The notes below the pieces were generated by a model, which saw nothing but the letters and a program-made list of their open reading frames with translations, did no database searches and was not told where the DNA came from. Of a stretch of 11,370 bases of DNA, positions 1-7,125 are shown in pieces. The stretch is from JAAZMA01 sp964564325 (GTDB lineage: Bacteria; Bacillota; Clostridia; Tissierellales; Tepidimicrobiaceae). The stretch lies in the NCBI GenBank assembly GCA_964564325.1, contig CAZMBD010000069.1, positions 1 to 11,370 of the forward strand, written 5' to 3'. Positions within the stretch are counted from its first letter, which is position 1. Each line of letters starts with the position of its first letter. The position numbers were made by a program, and so were the translations under genes.

Positions 1-272
1 CCATGGGGCTGATCTGTTGGATTATAGTGGCCCCCTGCTGATTCAAATGGATTTTCAGGATCTTTTATTTCGCATACACCAATACTATGTATATGGAAAC
101 CAAAGGGACCTATGGGATCCTTATCATCTTTTGCAGGTTCATATAAAGGTAAACCCCAGACTTCTACATAAACTTCAGTACCTCCTGGTATATCATCGAA
201 AAAGATATTACCATATAAATTAGGTGCTAAATTGCCACCTATAATTTTAGCAAATGCAGTTTCCTTATTCAT
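1..272 (-). CDS. Cu/Zn superoxide dismutase-family protein (N-terminal part, runs off left edge)
   Basis: The minus strand reads ATG at 272-270 preceded by GAGGGGG (287-281), giving 90 complete residues before the window ends. The family converts superoxide to hydrogen peroxide and oxygen. Visible family hallmarks are FGFHIH (His60 and His62, the HxH copper ligands), Cys67 (position of the conserved disulfide cysteine), SAGGHYNP with His82 (the metal-bridging histidine) and His90 (a zinc ligand). The remaining zinc and copper ligands, the second cysteine and the C-terminal half lie outside the window. No signal peptide or lipobox is visible: the protein starts MNKETAFAKIIGGN, so it may be cytoplasmic or exported by another route. 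The gene is divergent from the patatin gene. Its base composition (about 40% GC) is clearly above that of its neighbours, partly because of the Gly/Pro/His-rich family sequence. Family assignment is firm. Enzymatic activity is not proven, since half the ligands are unseen. Confidence 0.9.
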   Translation of the reverse strand, partial: MNKETAFAKIIGGNLAPNLYGNIFFDDIPGGTEVYVEVWGLPLYEPAKDDKDPIGPFGFHIHSIGVCEIKDPENPFESAGGHYNPTDQPH

Positions 273-297
273 TTTACAAACCCCCTCAAAATATAGT

Positions 298-326
298 ATG
301 CAAAAATATGTAAATAGGTGTACAAT
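298..326 (+). promoter_or_regulatory. Possible promoter of the patatin-like gene
   Basis: TACAAT at 321-326 could serve as a -10 box, with a poor -35 (ATGCAA, 298-303) 17 bases upstream. It would give a leader of about 30 bases before the ribosome binding site at 361-367. The 273-373 gap separates two divergent genes, so promoters in both directions are expected here. The region is AT-rich and the -35 is weak, so this is only a candidate. Confidence 0.3.
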
Positions 327-373
327 ATATATAAGGGTTGACGGGAAGGCTAAAAATTTTGGAGGTGATAATT

Positions 374-1255
374 ATGCATAAAAAAACTGGCCTCGTCCTA
401 GAAGGGGGAGGAATGAGAGGGGCTTATACATCAGGAGTCCTGGCAGCCTTTATGGATGAAAATATAAAGTTTCCCTATGTAATTGGAGTATCAGCAGGAG
501 CTAATAATGGAGCTAATTTTGTAGCAGAACAGAGAGAAAGGAACAAAAAAGTATTTGTGGATTATGCCAATCATGAAGATTTTTCTGGTTTTAAACATTT
601 GATTATGGAAAAAAGTTATTTTAATATGGATTTTTTATTTGATAAATTGCCTAATGAATTAGTACCTTTTGATTATACTACTTTTTTAAATTCTTCAGTA
701 ATATTTAAAGTTGGAGTTACAGATTGCAAAACAGGTCAACCCATATACTTTGAAAAATCTCAAGCTAAAAATAATGGTATTGATTTTATGAATAAAGTTT
801 TAAGAGCATCTAGCAGTTTGCCTATTATTTCCGAACCAGTAAAAATAAATGGAAAATTATATTTTGATGGGGGCATTTCAGACTCTATTCCAATAGAAAA
901 ATCAATAGAAGATGGAAATTGTTATAATGTAGTAGTGCTTACTAGAAATGAAGATTATCGTAAAGAACAACAGTCATTAGGATTGTTTGCAAAACACTTT
1001 TTAAAAGAATATCCTAAAATTTTAGATGCAATAGAATCTAGACATATTAAATACAATATCACTTTAGAAAAGATTAGAAATTTAGAGGAAGAAGGTTTTA
1101 TCTATGTATTCAGACCTATTGCACCCTTAGATGTAGATAGATTAGAAAAGGACACAGATAAATTAAATAAATTATATGAACAAGGATATAATGAGGCAAT
1201 GAGCCGGATGCTTAATTTTAAAAAATGGCTTAAAACTACAGAAGAAATAATATAA
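374..1255 (+). CDS. Patatin-like phospholipase family protein
   Basis: A 293-residue predicted serine lipid hydrolase of the patatin fold (RssA/YjjU-like bacterial branch). All catalytic elements are visible: the oxyanion-hole glycine loop EGGGMRG (residues 10-16), the nucleophile elbow GVSAG with Ser40, the conserved ASSSLP segment (145-150), and the DGG motif with Asp165 completing the Ser-Asp dyad. There is no signal peptide or membrane segment, so it is probably cytoplasmic and acts on phospholipids or other acyl esters. The true substrate cannot be read from sequence. The chosen ATG has GGAGGTG (361-367) six bases upstream. An in-frame TTG at 338 would add 12 residues but lies upstream of that site and has no good site of its own. 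The gene is followed after 69 bases by the HExxH protein, with a hairpin but no U-run terminator between them, so co-transcription is likely. Confidence 0.92.
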   Translation: MHKKTGLVLEGGGMRGAYTSGVLAAFMDENIKFPYVIGVSAGANNGANFVAEQRERNKKVFVDYANHEDFSGFKHLIMEKSYFNMDFLFDKLPNELVPFDYTTFLNSSVIFKVGVTDCKTGQPIYFEKSQAKNNGIDFMNKVLRASSSLPIISEPVKINGKLYFDGGISDSIPIEKSIEDGNCYNVVVLTRNEDYRKEQQSLGLFAKHFLKEYPKILDAIESRHIKYNITLEKIRNLEEEGFIYVFRPIAPLDVDRLEKDTDKLNKLYEQGYNEAMSRMLNFKKWLKTTEEII

Positions 1256-1267
1256 ATAATATCATAC

Positions 1268-1315
1268 CCTATTCCTATTAGTCGTATATATTTAATATAG
1301 GCTTTTGGGAATAGG
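1268..1315 (+). promoter_or_regulatory. Inverted repeat covering the next gene's ribosome binding site
   Basis: CCTATTCC (1268-1275) is matched by its exact complement GGAATAGG (1308-1315), with 32 bases between. The right arm runs into the ribosome binding site GGAGGG (1314-1319) of the TTG-started gene at 1325. A second CCTAT (1274-1278) can pair with ATAGG (1297-1301) inside the loop. There is no U run, so it does not look like a terminator. It could partly hide the ribosome binding site or mark an mRNA processing point; that is inference. Confidence 0.45.
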
Positions 1316-1324
1316 AGGGATAAT

Positions 1325-2257
1325 TTGGAATTCAATATAGATAGCCTAATAGTTATGATGAATTTTTTGCAGAAGGATTATTTTGACGAAAAAAGTTTTA
1401 AAAAATTAATTAAAACAAAGGGAATGAGAGGATTTTTAGAATATCAAAGGTCCATAGGCCAGGATACAAATATCAAAGAAGAATTAGAAAAAGTAATATA
1501 TGATGAAAACTATAAAGATAAATATGAATTTTATATAGCAAAAAAGAAATTAAAAGAATTGGAAGAAGATATTAATTATATAATGGGACATGAGAAATAC
1601 ATATTAGATAAGGCTATGAAAAATATATATAAAATAATTCCTGAAGGCATGAAGACAAGTGGTAAAATATATTTATTTCTAGGTGGTAATGACGGAGGTT
1701 TTACTATTACTAGAGATAAAATATATATTAATTATGGGAAATATATAAATAATACAGAGGAATTTATAAAAATTCTTAGTCATGAATTCTATCATAGTAG
1801 AAGGATCTCATTAAAAATTAGATTATTTTTTTTACTTAAAATAGTTTTTATAAATAATGGTAAGATTTATGGATTAATGGGAAAAATTATAGAAGAAGGA
1901 ATTGCCTCTCTAGTGCAGCATGGATCTATTCTTAAAATTGATGATCCAACAGGTACCTTAAATAGTCGAGATTTATTATTAATAAAAGATGAATTTGAAT
2001 TATTAAATGAAATTATAATAGATATTAAAAATAGAAAAAATTTTTATAAAAAATTAGAAAAGCTTAATTTATATGCCATAGGCTATTATATAGTAAGTAC
2101 TATTTATAATGCTGAAGGAGTTATAATTTTAGATAATTGGACACTTAAATTACGATACGAGGATATAGTGAAAAAGTATATAAAAATATGTAATATAAAG
2201 GAAATATCATCAGGTTTTCATGAAGATATAATAGATTTAATAATAAATTTAATTTAA
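1325..2257 (+). CDS. HExxH motif protein, putative zinc-dependent peptidase of unknown function
   Basis: A 310-residue protein that I do not recognise as a named gene. It carries HEFYH at 153-157, a HExxH zinc-binding motif with Glu154 as general base, and a conserved-looking EEGIA at 190-194, where Glu190 or Glu191 could be the third zinc ligand. This HExxH...E arrangement, with the preceding GGNDGGFTI and IYINYGKY strands and a GYYIVSTIY segment near the C terminus, resembles the poorly studied DUF2268/DUF5700-type putative metallopeptidases. No signal peptide or clear membrane helix is seen, so it is probably cytoplasmic. The TTG start is preferred because GGAGGG (1314-1319) lies five bases upstream. 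The next in-frame ATG pair (codons 11-12) has no comparable site. It probably shares a transcript with the patatin-like gene. Proteolytic activity is an inference from the motif only. Confidence 0.75.
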   Translation: MEFNIDSLIVMMNFLQKDYFDEKSFKKLIKTKGMRGFLEYQRSIGQDTNIKEELEKVIYDENYKDKYEFYIAKKKLKELEEDINYIMGHEKYILDKAMKNIYKIIPEGMKTSGKIYLFLGGNDGGFTITRDKIYINYGKYINNTEEFIKILSHEFYHSRRISLKIRLFFLLKIVFINNGKIYGLMGKIIEEGIASLVQHGSILKIDDPTGTLNSRDLLLIKDEFELLNEIIIDIKNRKNFYKKLEKLNLYAIGYYIVSTIYNAEGVIILDNWTLKLRYEDIVKKYIKICNIKEISSGFHEDIIDLIINLI

Positions 2258-2302
2258 ACTATGGGAATTAGAGGTATAAAATAGGATATGAAATTATAAT
2301 TT

Positions 2303-2313
2303 TGTGATATAAT
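2303..2313 (+). promoter_or_regulatory. Extended -10 promoter for the first EIIA gene
   Basis: TGTGATATAAT contains a perfect TATAAT (2308-2313) preceded by TG at the extended -10 position and by a second TG, the TRTG form common in Gram-positive bacteria. No good -35 is visible, which is usual for extended -10 promoters. Transcription would begin near 2320, leaving a short leader before the AGAGGTGG ribosome binding site at 2333-2340. Confidence 0.65.
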
Positions 2314-2344
2314 ATTCATAATAAAATGTAAAAGAGGTGGCTTT

Positions 2345-2860
2345 ATGTTTAATTTTTTTAAAAAAGAAAAACCAATAGAAATACTATCTCCTATGACGGG
2401 AAAAATAATTCCATTAGAAGAAGTAGAAGATAAAGAATTTCCAGATAAAAGATTAGGAGATGGCATTGCAATCGAATTAACAGATGGAAAAGTAATAGCT
2501 CCTTTTGATGGAGAAATTACTAGCAGCTATAGAAGTAATCACTGTTTAACAATTACATCCGATGATGGTATTGAATTACTTATACATATAGGCTTAGATA
2601 CCATTAAACTAAAAGGTGAGGGCTTTACACAACATGTAAGTCTAATGGATAAAGTAAGTAAAGGAGATGTAATTTTAGAAGCGGATTTAGAATTATTAAA
2701 AGAAAAAGGAAAGTCTTTAGTTTCACCTATAATGATAACTAATATGGGAAGAGTTGAATCTTTGGAAAAATTAAAAGGAGATGTGGAGAAGGGGAAAGCA
2801 AATATAATGACTGTACTTTTAAAAAAGAGTAAGTACGATAAAAGAAAACGTAAAAAATAG
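2345..2860 (+). CDS. PTS glucose-type EIIA protein (first of two tandem copies)
   Basis: A 171-residue stand-alone EIIA of the glucose/Crr family. It accepts phosphate from HPr and passes it to the EIIB domain of a sugar permease; the phosphorylated form is often a regulatory signal. The family core is complete: PMTGKIIPLEEV, GDGIAIE, the FDGEI strand, SNH with His66, and LLIHIGLDT with His81, the expected phosphorylated histidine, then KGEGF. Length matches the usual 160-170 residues. The N terminus MFNFFKKEK resembles the amphipathic membrane-binding tail of E. coli EIIA-Glc, and the C terminus ends in a very basic tail (KKSKYDKRKRKK) that the second copy lacks. The ribosome binding site AGAGGTGG (2333-2340) fixes the start. 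No EIIB or EIIC gene is adjacent, so it must serve a permease encoded elsewhere. It is more diverged from E. coli Crr than its neighbour. Confidence 0.93.
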   Translation: MFNFFKKEKPIEILSPMTGKIIPLEEVEDKEFPDKRLGDGIAIELTDGKVIAPFDGEITSSYRSNHCLTITSDDGIELLIHIGLDTIKLKGEGFTQHVSLMDKVSKGDVILEADLELLKEKGKSLVSPIMITNMGRVESLEKLKGDVEKGKANIMTVLLKKSKYDKRKRKK

Positions 2861-2880
2861 GCCAGCTGCAGAAGAGACTA

Positions 2881-2913
2881 GTATTCTTATTTTCTATAAA
2901 ATATAAGAATTAC
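2881..2913 (+). repeat. AT-rich inverted repeat between the two EIIA genes
   Basis: ATTCTTAT (2883-2890) is exactly complementary to ATAAGAAT (2903-2910), with a 12-base loop; GTA and TAC at the outer ends can add pairs across one bulged base. There is no U run after it, so it is not a standard terminator. It could tune expression of the downstream copy or be a chance pairing in AT-rich DNA. Confidence 0.35.
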
Positions 2914-2933
2914 TTAAAAGAGGAGAAATAGAT

Positions 2934-3416
2934 ATGCTTAAATTTTTCAAAAAAAATAAGACCCTAGAATTAGCATCGCCAATTACAGGAAATATATTAC
3001 CTATAGAAGAAGTACCAGATAAAGTGTTTGCAGACAAGATGATAGGAGATGGCTTAGCTATAGAACCAAAGAAGGGTAAAATATTATCGCCAGTAGATGG
3101 AACAATAGTAACTATTTTCCCTACTAACCATGCCATTGGCTTGCAATCTAAGGAAGGCTTAGAAATACTTATTCATATTGGATTAGATACGGTGGAGTTA
3201 AAAGGAGAAGGTTTCAATAGAATTTTACAAGAAGGTGAAGTGGTTAAAAAAGGAGATTTACTAATGGAATTTGATATAGAAAAAATTAAAGAGGCAAAAA
3301 AATCTACTATAACCCCAATTATCATAACTAATATGGATAAAGTGAAAGAAATTAGAAAAAATAGTGGAGAAGTAGAAGCTGGACAGCAAATCTTATTTAC
3401 AGTAGAAATGGCATAA
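2934..3416 (+). CDS. PTS glucose-type EIIA protein (second tandem copy)
   Basis: A 160-residue EIIA closely similar along its whole length to E. coli EIIA-Glc (Crr), and a paralogue of the protein encoded just upstream. Both active-site histidines fall at the same positions as in the first copy: His66 in TNHAIGL and His81 in LIHIGLDT, followed by VELKGEGF. The N terminus MLKFFKKNK is again short, aromatic and basic, suggesting transient membrane contact. AGGAG (2921-2925) lies eight bases before the ATG. The 73-base spacing from the first copy, and the strong terminator only after this gene, suggest the two copies are co-transcribed. Which copy pairs with which permease cannot be told. Sequence closeness to Crr makes this copy the more likely general glucose EIIA. 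No cre-like operator was recognised upstream of either copy. Confidence 0.94.
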   Translation: MLKFFKKNKTLELASPITGNILPIEEVPDKVFADKMIGDGLAIEPKKGKILSPVDGTIVTIFPTNHAIGLQSKEGLEILIHIGLDTVELKGEGFNRILQEGEVVKKGDLLMEFDIEKIKEAKKSTITPIIITNMDKVKEIRKNSGEVEAGQQILFTVEMA

Positions 3417-3427
3417 TTAAATATATT

Positions 3428-3472
3428 ATAAATAACTCTATGTAATATATATCATAGAGTTATTTATTTTTT
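3428..3472 (+). terminator. Rho-independent terminator after the EIIA pair
   Basis: ATAAATAACTCTATG (3428-3442) pairs perfectly with 3453-3467 across a ten-base loop and leads straight into TTTTTT (3467-3472). This is the strongest terminator in the window and separates the EIIA genes from the nuclease operon. Confidence 0.9.
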
Positions 3473-3487
3473 AAAAAAACAAATTTA

Positions 3488-3496
3488 TGGTATAAT
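3488..3496 (+). promoter_or_regulatory. Extended -10 promoter of the sbcD-like operon
   Basis: TGGTATAAT gives a perfect TATAAT (3491-3496) with an extended -10 TG. It lies just after the EIIA terminator and about 20 bases before the CGGAGG ribosome binding site (3515-3520). The T/A run at 3468-3473 is a poor -35. This is the only clear promoter seen before the four-gene run that ends at 8546. Confidence 0.65.
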
Positions 3497-3528
3497 TTAG
3501 TTATATAAATAGAACGGAGGCATAATTT

Positions 3529-4623
3529 ATGATTAAATTTATACATACTGGGGATTTACATTTAGGACTTCAATTTAAAAAATCCTCCTTTCCAAAAAAA
3601 ATAGCAGATAGAAGGAGGATAGAGCTCTGGCATACATTTGAACGGATAGTAGACAAGGCCATAGAAGATAAAGTAGATTTTTTATTTATAGCTGGAGATT
3701 TATTTGAGAAAGAATATTTTACTTTAGGAGATATGAAAAGACTTAAAAGTACTTTAGAAAAGGCTACAAATGTGGATATAATAATCACTGCAGGAAATCA
3801 CGATACATTAAATAAAAATTCTCTATATTATATGGTGGATTGGCCTCAAAATATAAGTATATTTCATAGTAGAGGTTTAGATAAAAAAGTCTTTGAAGAT
3901 AAGGGAGTATGTGTCTATGGTTATAGTTGGGATACGGCTGAAAACAATAAAAATATTTTTATGGATTTTCAAAAACTAGATGATGGAAAAACTAATATAT
4001 TAATAATTCACGGAGATGTATTTAGCAAAGATAGTGTTTATTTACCCTTAGACAAAAATTATCTTAGCAATTTAGGTTTTGATTATGTAGCATTAGGTCA
4101 TATTCATAAAGCTGAAGTTTTTTCAAATAAAATGGCCTATTGTGGTAGTCCAGAGCCATTAAACTTTGGAGAAACTGGCGAACATGGAATTATTCAAGGT
4201 ATAATAGATAATAGAAATACAGAAATTGAGTTTATTCCTTTTAGTAAAAGAAAATTTATAAAAGAGACTATAGAAATTAATGAAAATATGAATTATTTAG
4301 ATATTTTAAATTCCATAAGGGAATGTAGCAGAAAAGATAGTTCAAATGGAAATTTGTATAGAATAGATTTAGAAGGCGTAATAGATAGACATATAGATTT
4401 AGATAATTTAATAAAAGATTTAGAAAATGACTTTTATCATCTGGAATTAATTGATAATACAATTATAGATTATGATTTAGATAGTTTAGAAGATGAAAAC
4501 TCCAATAATATAATTGGCTACTTTATAAGGGAAATGAAAAAGAAAAACTTAGAGGATATGGTAGTAAAGAATGCATTATATATGGGTTTAGAGGTACTGA
4601 TGGAAGGAAAGGTGGAAATATGA
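3529..4623 (+). CDS. SbcD/YhaO-like metallophosphoesterase, DNA repair nuclease subunit
   Basis: A 364-residue protein with the five signature motifs of the Mre11/SbcD nuclease family: HTGDLHLG (Asp9, His11), AGDLF (Asp57), AGNHD (Asn90, His91), IHGD (His161) and LGHIH (His191, His193). These residues bind two metal ions and hydrolyse DNA phosphodiester bonds. The remaining 170 residues form the capping and ATPase-binding part. Length is near that of B. subtilis YhaO. The stop codon overlaps the start of the SbcC-like gene (ATGA), implying coupled translation and a complex of the two products. The expected role is processing of DNA ends, hairpins or cross-links next to the membrane-anchored partner. 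GGAGG (3516-3520) lies eight bases before the ATG. The family is certain; naming it SbcD rather than YhaO is a matter of convention. Confidence 0.92.
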   Translation: MIKFIHTGDLHLGLQFKKSSFPKKIADRRRIELWHTFERIVDKAIEDKVDFLFIAGDLFEKEYFTLGDMKRLKSTLEKATNVDIIITAGNHDTLNKNSLYYMVDWPQNISIFHSRGLDKKVFEDKGVCVYGYSWDTAENNKNIFMDFQKLDDGKTNILIIHGDVFSKDSVYLPLDKNYLSNLGFDYVALGHIHKAEVFSNKMAYCGSPEPLNFGETGEHGIIQGIIDNRNTEIEFIPFSKRKFIKETIEINENMNYLDILNSIRECSRKDSSNGNLYRIDLEGVIDRHIDLDNLIKDLENDFYHLELIDNTIIDYDLDSLEDENSNNIIGYFIREMKKKNLEDMVVKNALYMGLEVLMEGKVEI

Positions 4624-7055
4624 TTTTAAAAGAATTAAACCTAATTTCCTTCGGAAAGTTTCAAAATAAAATAATTCATCTAGAAGAAGGATTAAATATT
4701 TTGTACGGGGAAAATGAATCGGGAAAGACCACTATACATAATTTTATAGATGGAATGTTTTATGGTTTTCTAAAACCCTATGCTAAAAGAAGAAATTATT
4801 TAGAAGGATTAGAAAAATATAGACCTTGGAATAATCAAAATTATGCTGGTGTTCTTAAATTACTTCAAGAAGGAAAAGTTTATAGAATTGAAAGAGATTT
4901 TGAAAAAGGCAAGGTAAAAGTATATGATGATTTAGTAGGAATAGATGTTACAGATAAAATAGATAAAGGAGAGAAATTAAAGGATAATCTTCCAGGTATT
5001 TATTTTTTTGATTTTAACAATATGGTTTATAACAATACTATATCTATTAAGCAATTGGAAAATAAAATAGAATCGGATTTGTCTAAGGAATTGGGAGATA
5101 GATTAGCTAATATTAGTACTAGTTTAGACGATGATATATCTGTAAAAAATGCAATTAATAAGTTGGATAAAAAACTAGATGCTATAGGCACTGAAAAAGC
5201 TTATACTAAACCCTATGGAAAAGCAATTAATGAATTAAATGACTTGATAGTATATAGAAGAAAACTTATGGAAAGTAAGGAAGAATATAATAGACAAATT
5301 ATAGAATCCTTTAAATTAAAAGAAAAAATTGAAAAACAAGAAAACAAATTAGAAGAATTAAATAATAAATTAAAACAATTAGAAATCTTAGAGAAAAAGA
5401 AGATTTATGAAGAAGGAATAAATATAAAATCTGAATTAAAGAAAATAGATGAAGAAATTACTAATTTTAAAAAATATAGTGAACTGTCTTTTGATGACTA
5501 TGCTTTGGCTATAAAATTAGAAGGAGATAAGGAGTATATATCTAAAGAAATTCAGAAGTTAAATAATACTTTAGAAGAGATAGAAAAAGAATTAAATACT
5601 GCAATTAAAGAAGTAGATGAAAATATAATAAATGGTATTGATGTAGAAAAATTTTATAGCGATTTAGATAATTTTGATGAAATAGAAGAAGAAAAAAATA
5701 ATATAATGATAAATAGGGAGCAAAATAAATTGGATTTATTAAATTCAGAAATAAGGGATAAAAAAGACAAAGGAAAAAGTCTTCGAACATCTATGATGAT
5801 GTTTTTTATATTAAGTATAGTGTCCATAGGATTAGTTTTTGTAAATCCATTATTTATAGCGTTTCCCATTGTTTTAGGGGTATTAGCATTTATTAGAAGA
5901 AATTTATATAAAGAAATTATATCTGAAACAGAGAAAATAAGCATAGAGTTTGAGGATATAGAAAAGAGTGAAAAGGAAAGAGATAAAAGATTAATAGATA
6001 TAGAAAGTTTTCAAAAAGAATTATTAGAAAAATACAATTGTAATTCCAAATTCGAATTAAAAAAATTGAAAGAAGATATTTATTTTAAGGATAGAAATTA
6101 TAGAATTAAAAAAGAAGAAATTAAAAAATTACAAGAAAACAGGGACAAAGTTACTTTAAATCTAAATACTAGTAAAGACAGTATTCAAAGATCAAGAGAA
6201 GAAATGGAACGAATTAAAAGAGAGAATAATGTTAAGGATTTAGAAGATTTCAAACTGGGTCTAGATAAAAAGAAGAAATATGAAGAATTAATTAAAGAAA
6301 AAGAAAATAAAATTCAAATATTAGAAAAAACATTGGGAGATAGTACATTAGAAGAGATACAAGAAGAAATCAAATCTTATGATTATGAAGATTTAATAGA
6401 TATAGAATATGCAGATAAATTTGAGTTAATTCAGGAGATAGAAAACATAAAATTTAATTTACAGAAATATTGGGATACAAATTCCCGCTTAGAAGAACGT
6501 ATAGAAAATCTAAATCGAGATGTAAAAGAATTTTTATTAGTTGAAGAGGAAATAGAGAGATTAAAAACTGAAATTAAGAATTATGAAAATGAAATTAAGT
6601 CCATAAATATATCTAAGGAAACTATAGAAAATATATCTAAGGAAATACATCATCAGTTTGCACCAACTATTAATAAAGAAGTAAGTGAAATAATAAACAT
6701 TATTTCAGATGGTAGATATAATGAAGTAAAAGTAGATGAGGATTTAAATATTTCTATTGAGAATCCTATGACTCAGGAAATAGTTCCTATAGATTCATTA
6801 AGTGGAGGAACTATGGATCAATTGTATTTTGCATTAAGATTTAGCATTATATCTTCCATAAAGGGACAATCTTTACCTCTAATATTAGACGATTGTTTTA
6901 TTCAGTATGATGATGAAAGACTTAGAAATATAATAGAGTATTTACATCAAATTAGTCATGAAAGGCAAATAATATTATTTACTTGTCATCATAGAGAAAG
7001 ACAAATATTAGATGAAATAGGCTTAAAGTATAATTTAATTAAACTATCACATTAA
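4620..7055 (+). CDS. SbcC/YhaN-like AAA ATPase with coiled coils and a central membrane hairpin
   Basis: An 811-residue SMC/Rad50-type ATPase, shorter than E. coli SbcC (1048 residues). The N terminus has a Walker A loop GENESGKTT (30-38) and the YRPW...YAG segment typical of the YhaN-type AAA_27 domain. The C terminus has the ABC signature SLSGGTMDQ (726-734), Walker B LILDD (754-758) and a switch-like TCHH at 788-791. Between them are two long Glu/Lys-rich coiled-coil arms. At their apex, around residues 391-427, lie two back-to-back hydrophobic segments split by a short NP turn, where Rad50 and SbcC carry a CxxC zinc hook; no CxxC is present in the protein. I infer a membrane-anchored ATPase that controls the nuclease encoded just upstream, as in the YhaN/YhaO pair of Bacillus. 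Translation is coupled through the ATGA overlap, with a GGTGG-type site inside the upstream gene. Confidence 0.9.
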   Translation: MILKELNLISFGKFQNKIIHLEEGLNILYGENESGKTTIHNFIDGMFYGFLKPYAKRRNYLEGLEKYRPWNNQNYAGVLKLLQEGKVYRIERDFEKGKVKVYDDLVGIDVTDKIDKGEKLKDNLPGIYFFDFNNMVYNNTISIKQLENKIESDLSKELGDRLANISTSLDDDISVKNAINKLDKKLDAIGTEKAYTKPYGKAINELNDLIVYRRKLMESKEEYNRQIIESFKLKEKIEKQENKLEELNNKLKQLEILEKKKIYEEGINIKSELKKIDEEITNFKKYSELSFDDYALAIKLEGDKEYISKEIQKLNNTLEEIEKELNTAIKEVDENIINGIDVEKFYSDLDNFDEIEEEKNNIMINREQNKLDLLNSEIRDKKDKGKSLRTSMMMFFILSIVSIGLVFVNPLFIAFPIVLGVLAFIRRNLYKEIISETEKISIEFEDIEKSEKERDKRLIDIESFQKELLEKYNCNSKFELKKLKEDIYFKDRNYRIKKEEIKKLQENRDKVTLNLNTSKDSIQRSREEMERIKRENNVKDLEDFKLGLDKKKKYEELIKEKENKIQILEKTLGDSTLEEIQEEIKSYDYEDLIDIEYADKFELIQEIENIKFNLQKYWDTNSRLEERIENLNRDVKEFLLVEEEIERLKTEIKNYENEIKSINISKETIENISKEIHHQFAPTINKEVSEIINIISDGRYNEVKVDEDLNISIENPMTQEIVPIDSLSGGTMDQLYFALRFSIISSIKGQSLPLILDDCFIQYDDERLRNIIEYLHQISHERQIILFTCHHRERQILDEIGLKYNLIKLSH

Positions 7056-7094
7056 GGATCTGGAACTGATGGTTAAGCCATTTCGCCCTTAATG
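7050..7094 (+). promoter_or_regulatory. Intergenic stem-loop spanning the stop codon of the SbcC-like gene
   Basis: CATTAAGG (7050-7057), which contains the TAA stop, is exactly complementary to CCTTAATG (7087-7094). Inside the 29-base loop ATGG (7069-7072) can pair with CCAT (7078-7081) around TTAAG. The segment is richer in G and C than its surroundings, and no U run follows. It could be a processing site, stability element or weak attenuator within the operon; the function is inferred. Confidence 0.4.
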
Positions 7095-7125
7095 TTAAAG
7101 TTTAAGTAAAGTAGGAGTGATGTGT

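Noticed and set aside
17..223. Plus-strand open frame over the left-edge gene.
   Set aside because: It is the complement of a clear Cu/Zn SOD-family coding sequence and has no ribosome binding site or family motif.
292..319. Minus-strand AC (319-318) and CATACTATA (300-292) with a 17-base spacer match the sigma-K consensus upstream of the SOD-family gene.
   Set aside because: Transcription would start near 285-286, inside the GAGGGGG ribosome binding site (287-281), leaving almost no leader. The match is probably chance in AT-rich DNA.
338..373. In-frame TTG at 338 as an upstream start for the patatin-like protein.
   Set aside because: The strong GGAGGTG at 361-367 is correctly spaced for the ATG at 374. 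The extension adds 12 residues with no family similarity, and the TTGACG at 338 has no matching -10 either.
5605..5944. Minus-strand open frames inside the SbcC-like gene.
   Set aside because: They overlap the coiled-coil and membrane-hairpin coding region, have Phe/Leu-rich shadow composition, and lack start signals.
6600..6650. Short direct repeat of ATATCTAAGGAA near 6607-6645.
   Set aside because: It encodes repeated coiled-coil heptad-like residues (ISKE...ISKE) and needs no mobile or regulatory explanation.
7117..7125. GTG at 7117 or ATG at 7120 as the start of the small phosphoesterase.
   Set aside because: Both overlap or crowd the AGGAG site at 7113-7117. The TTG at 7126 has normal spacing and begins at the usual family N terminus.
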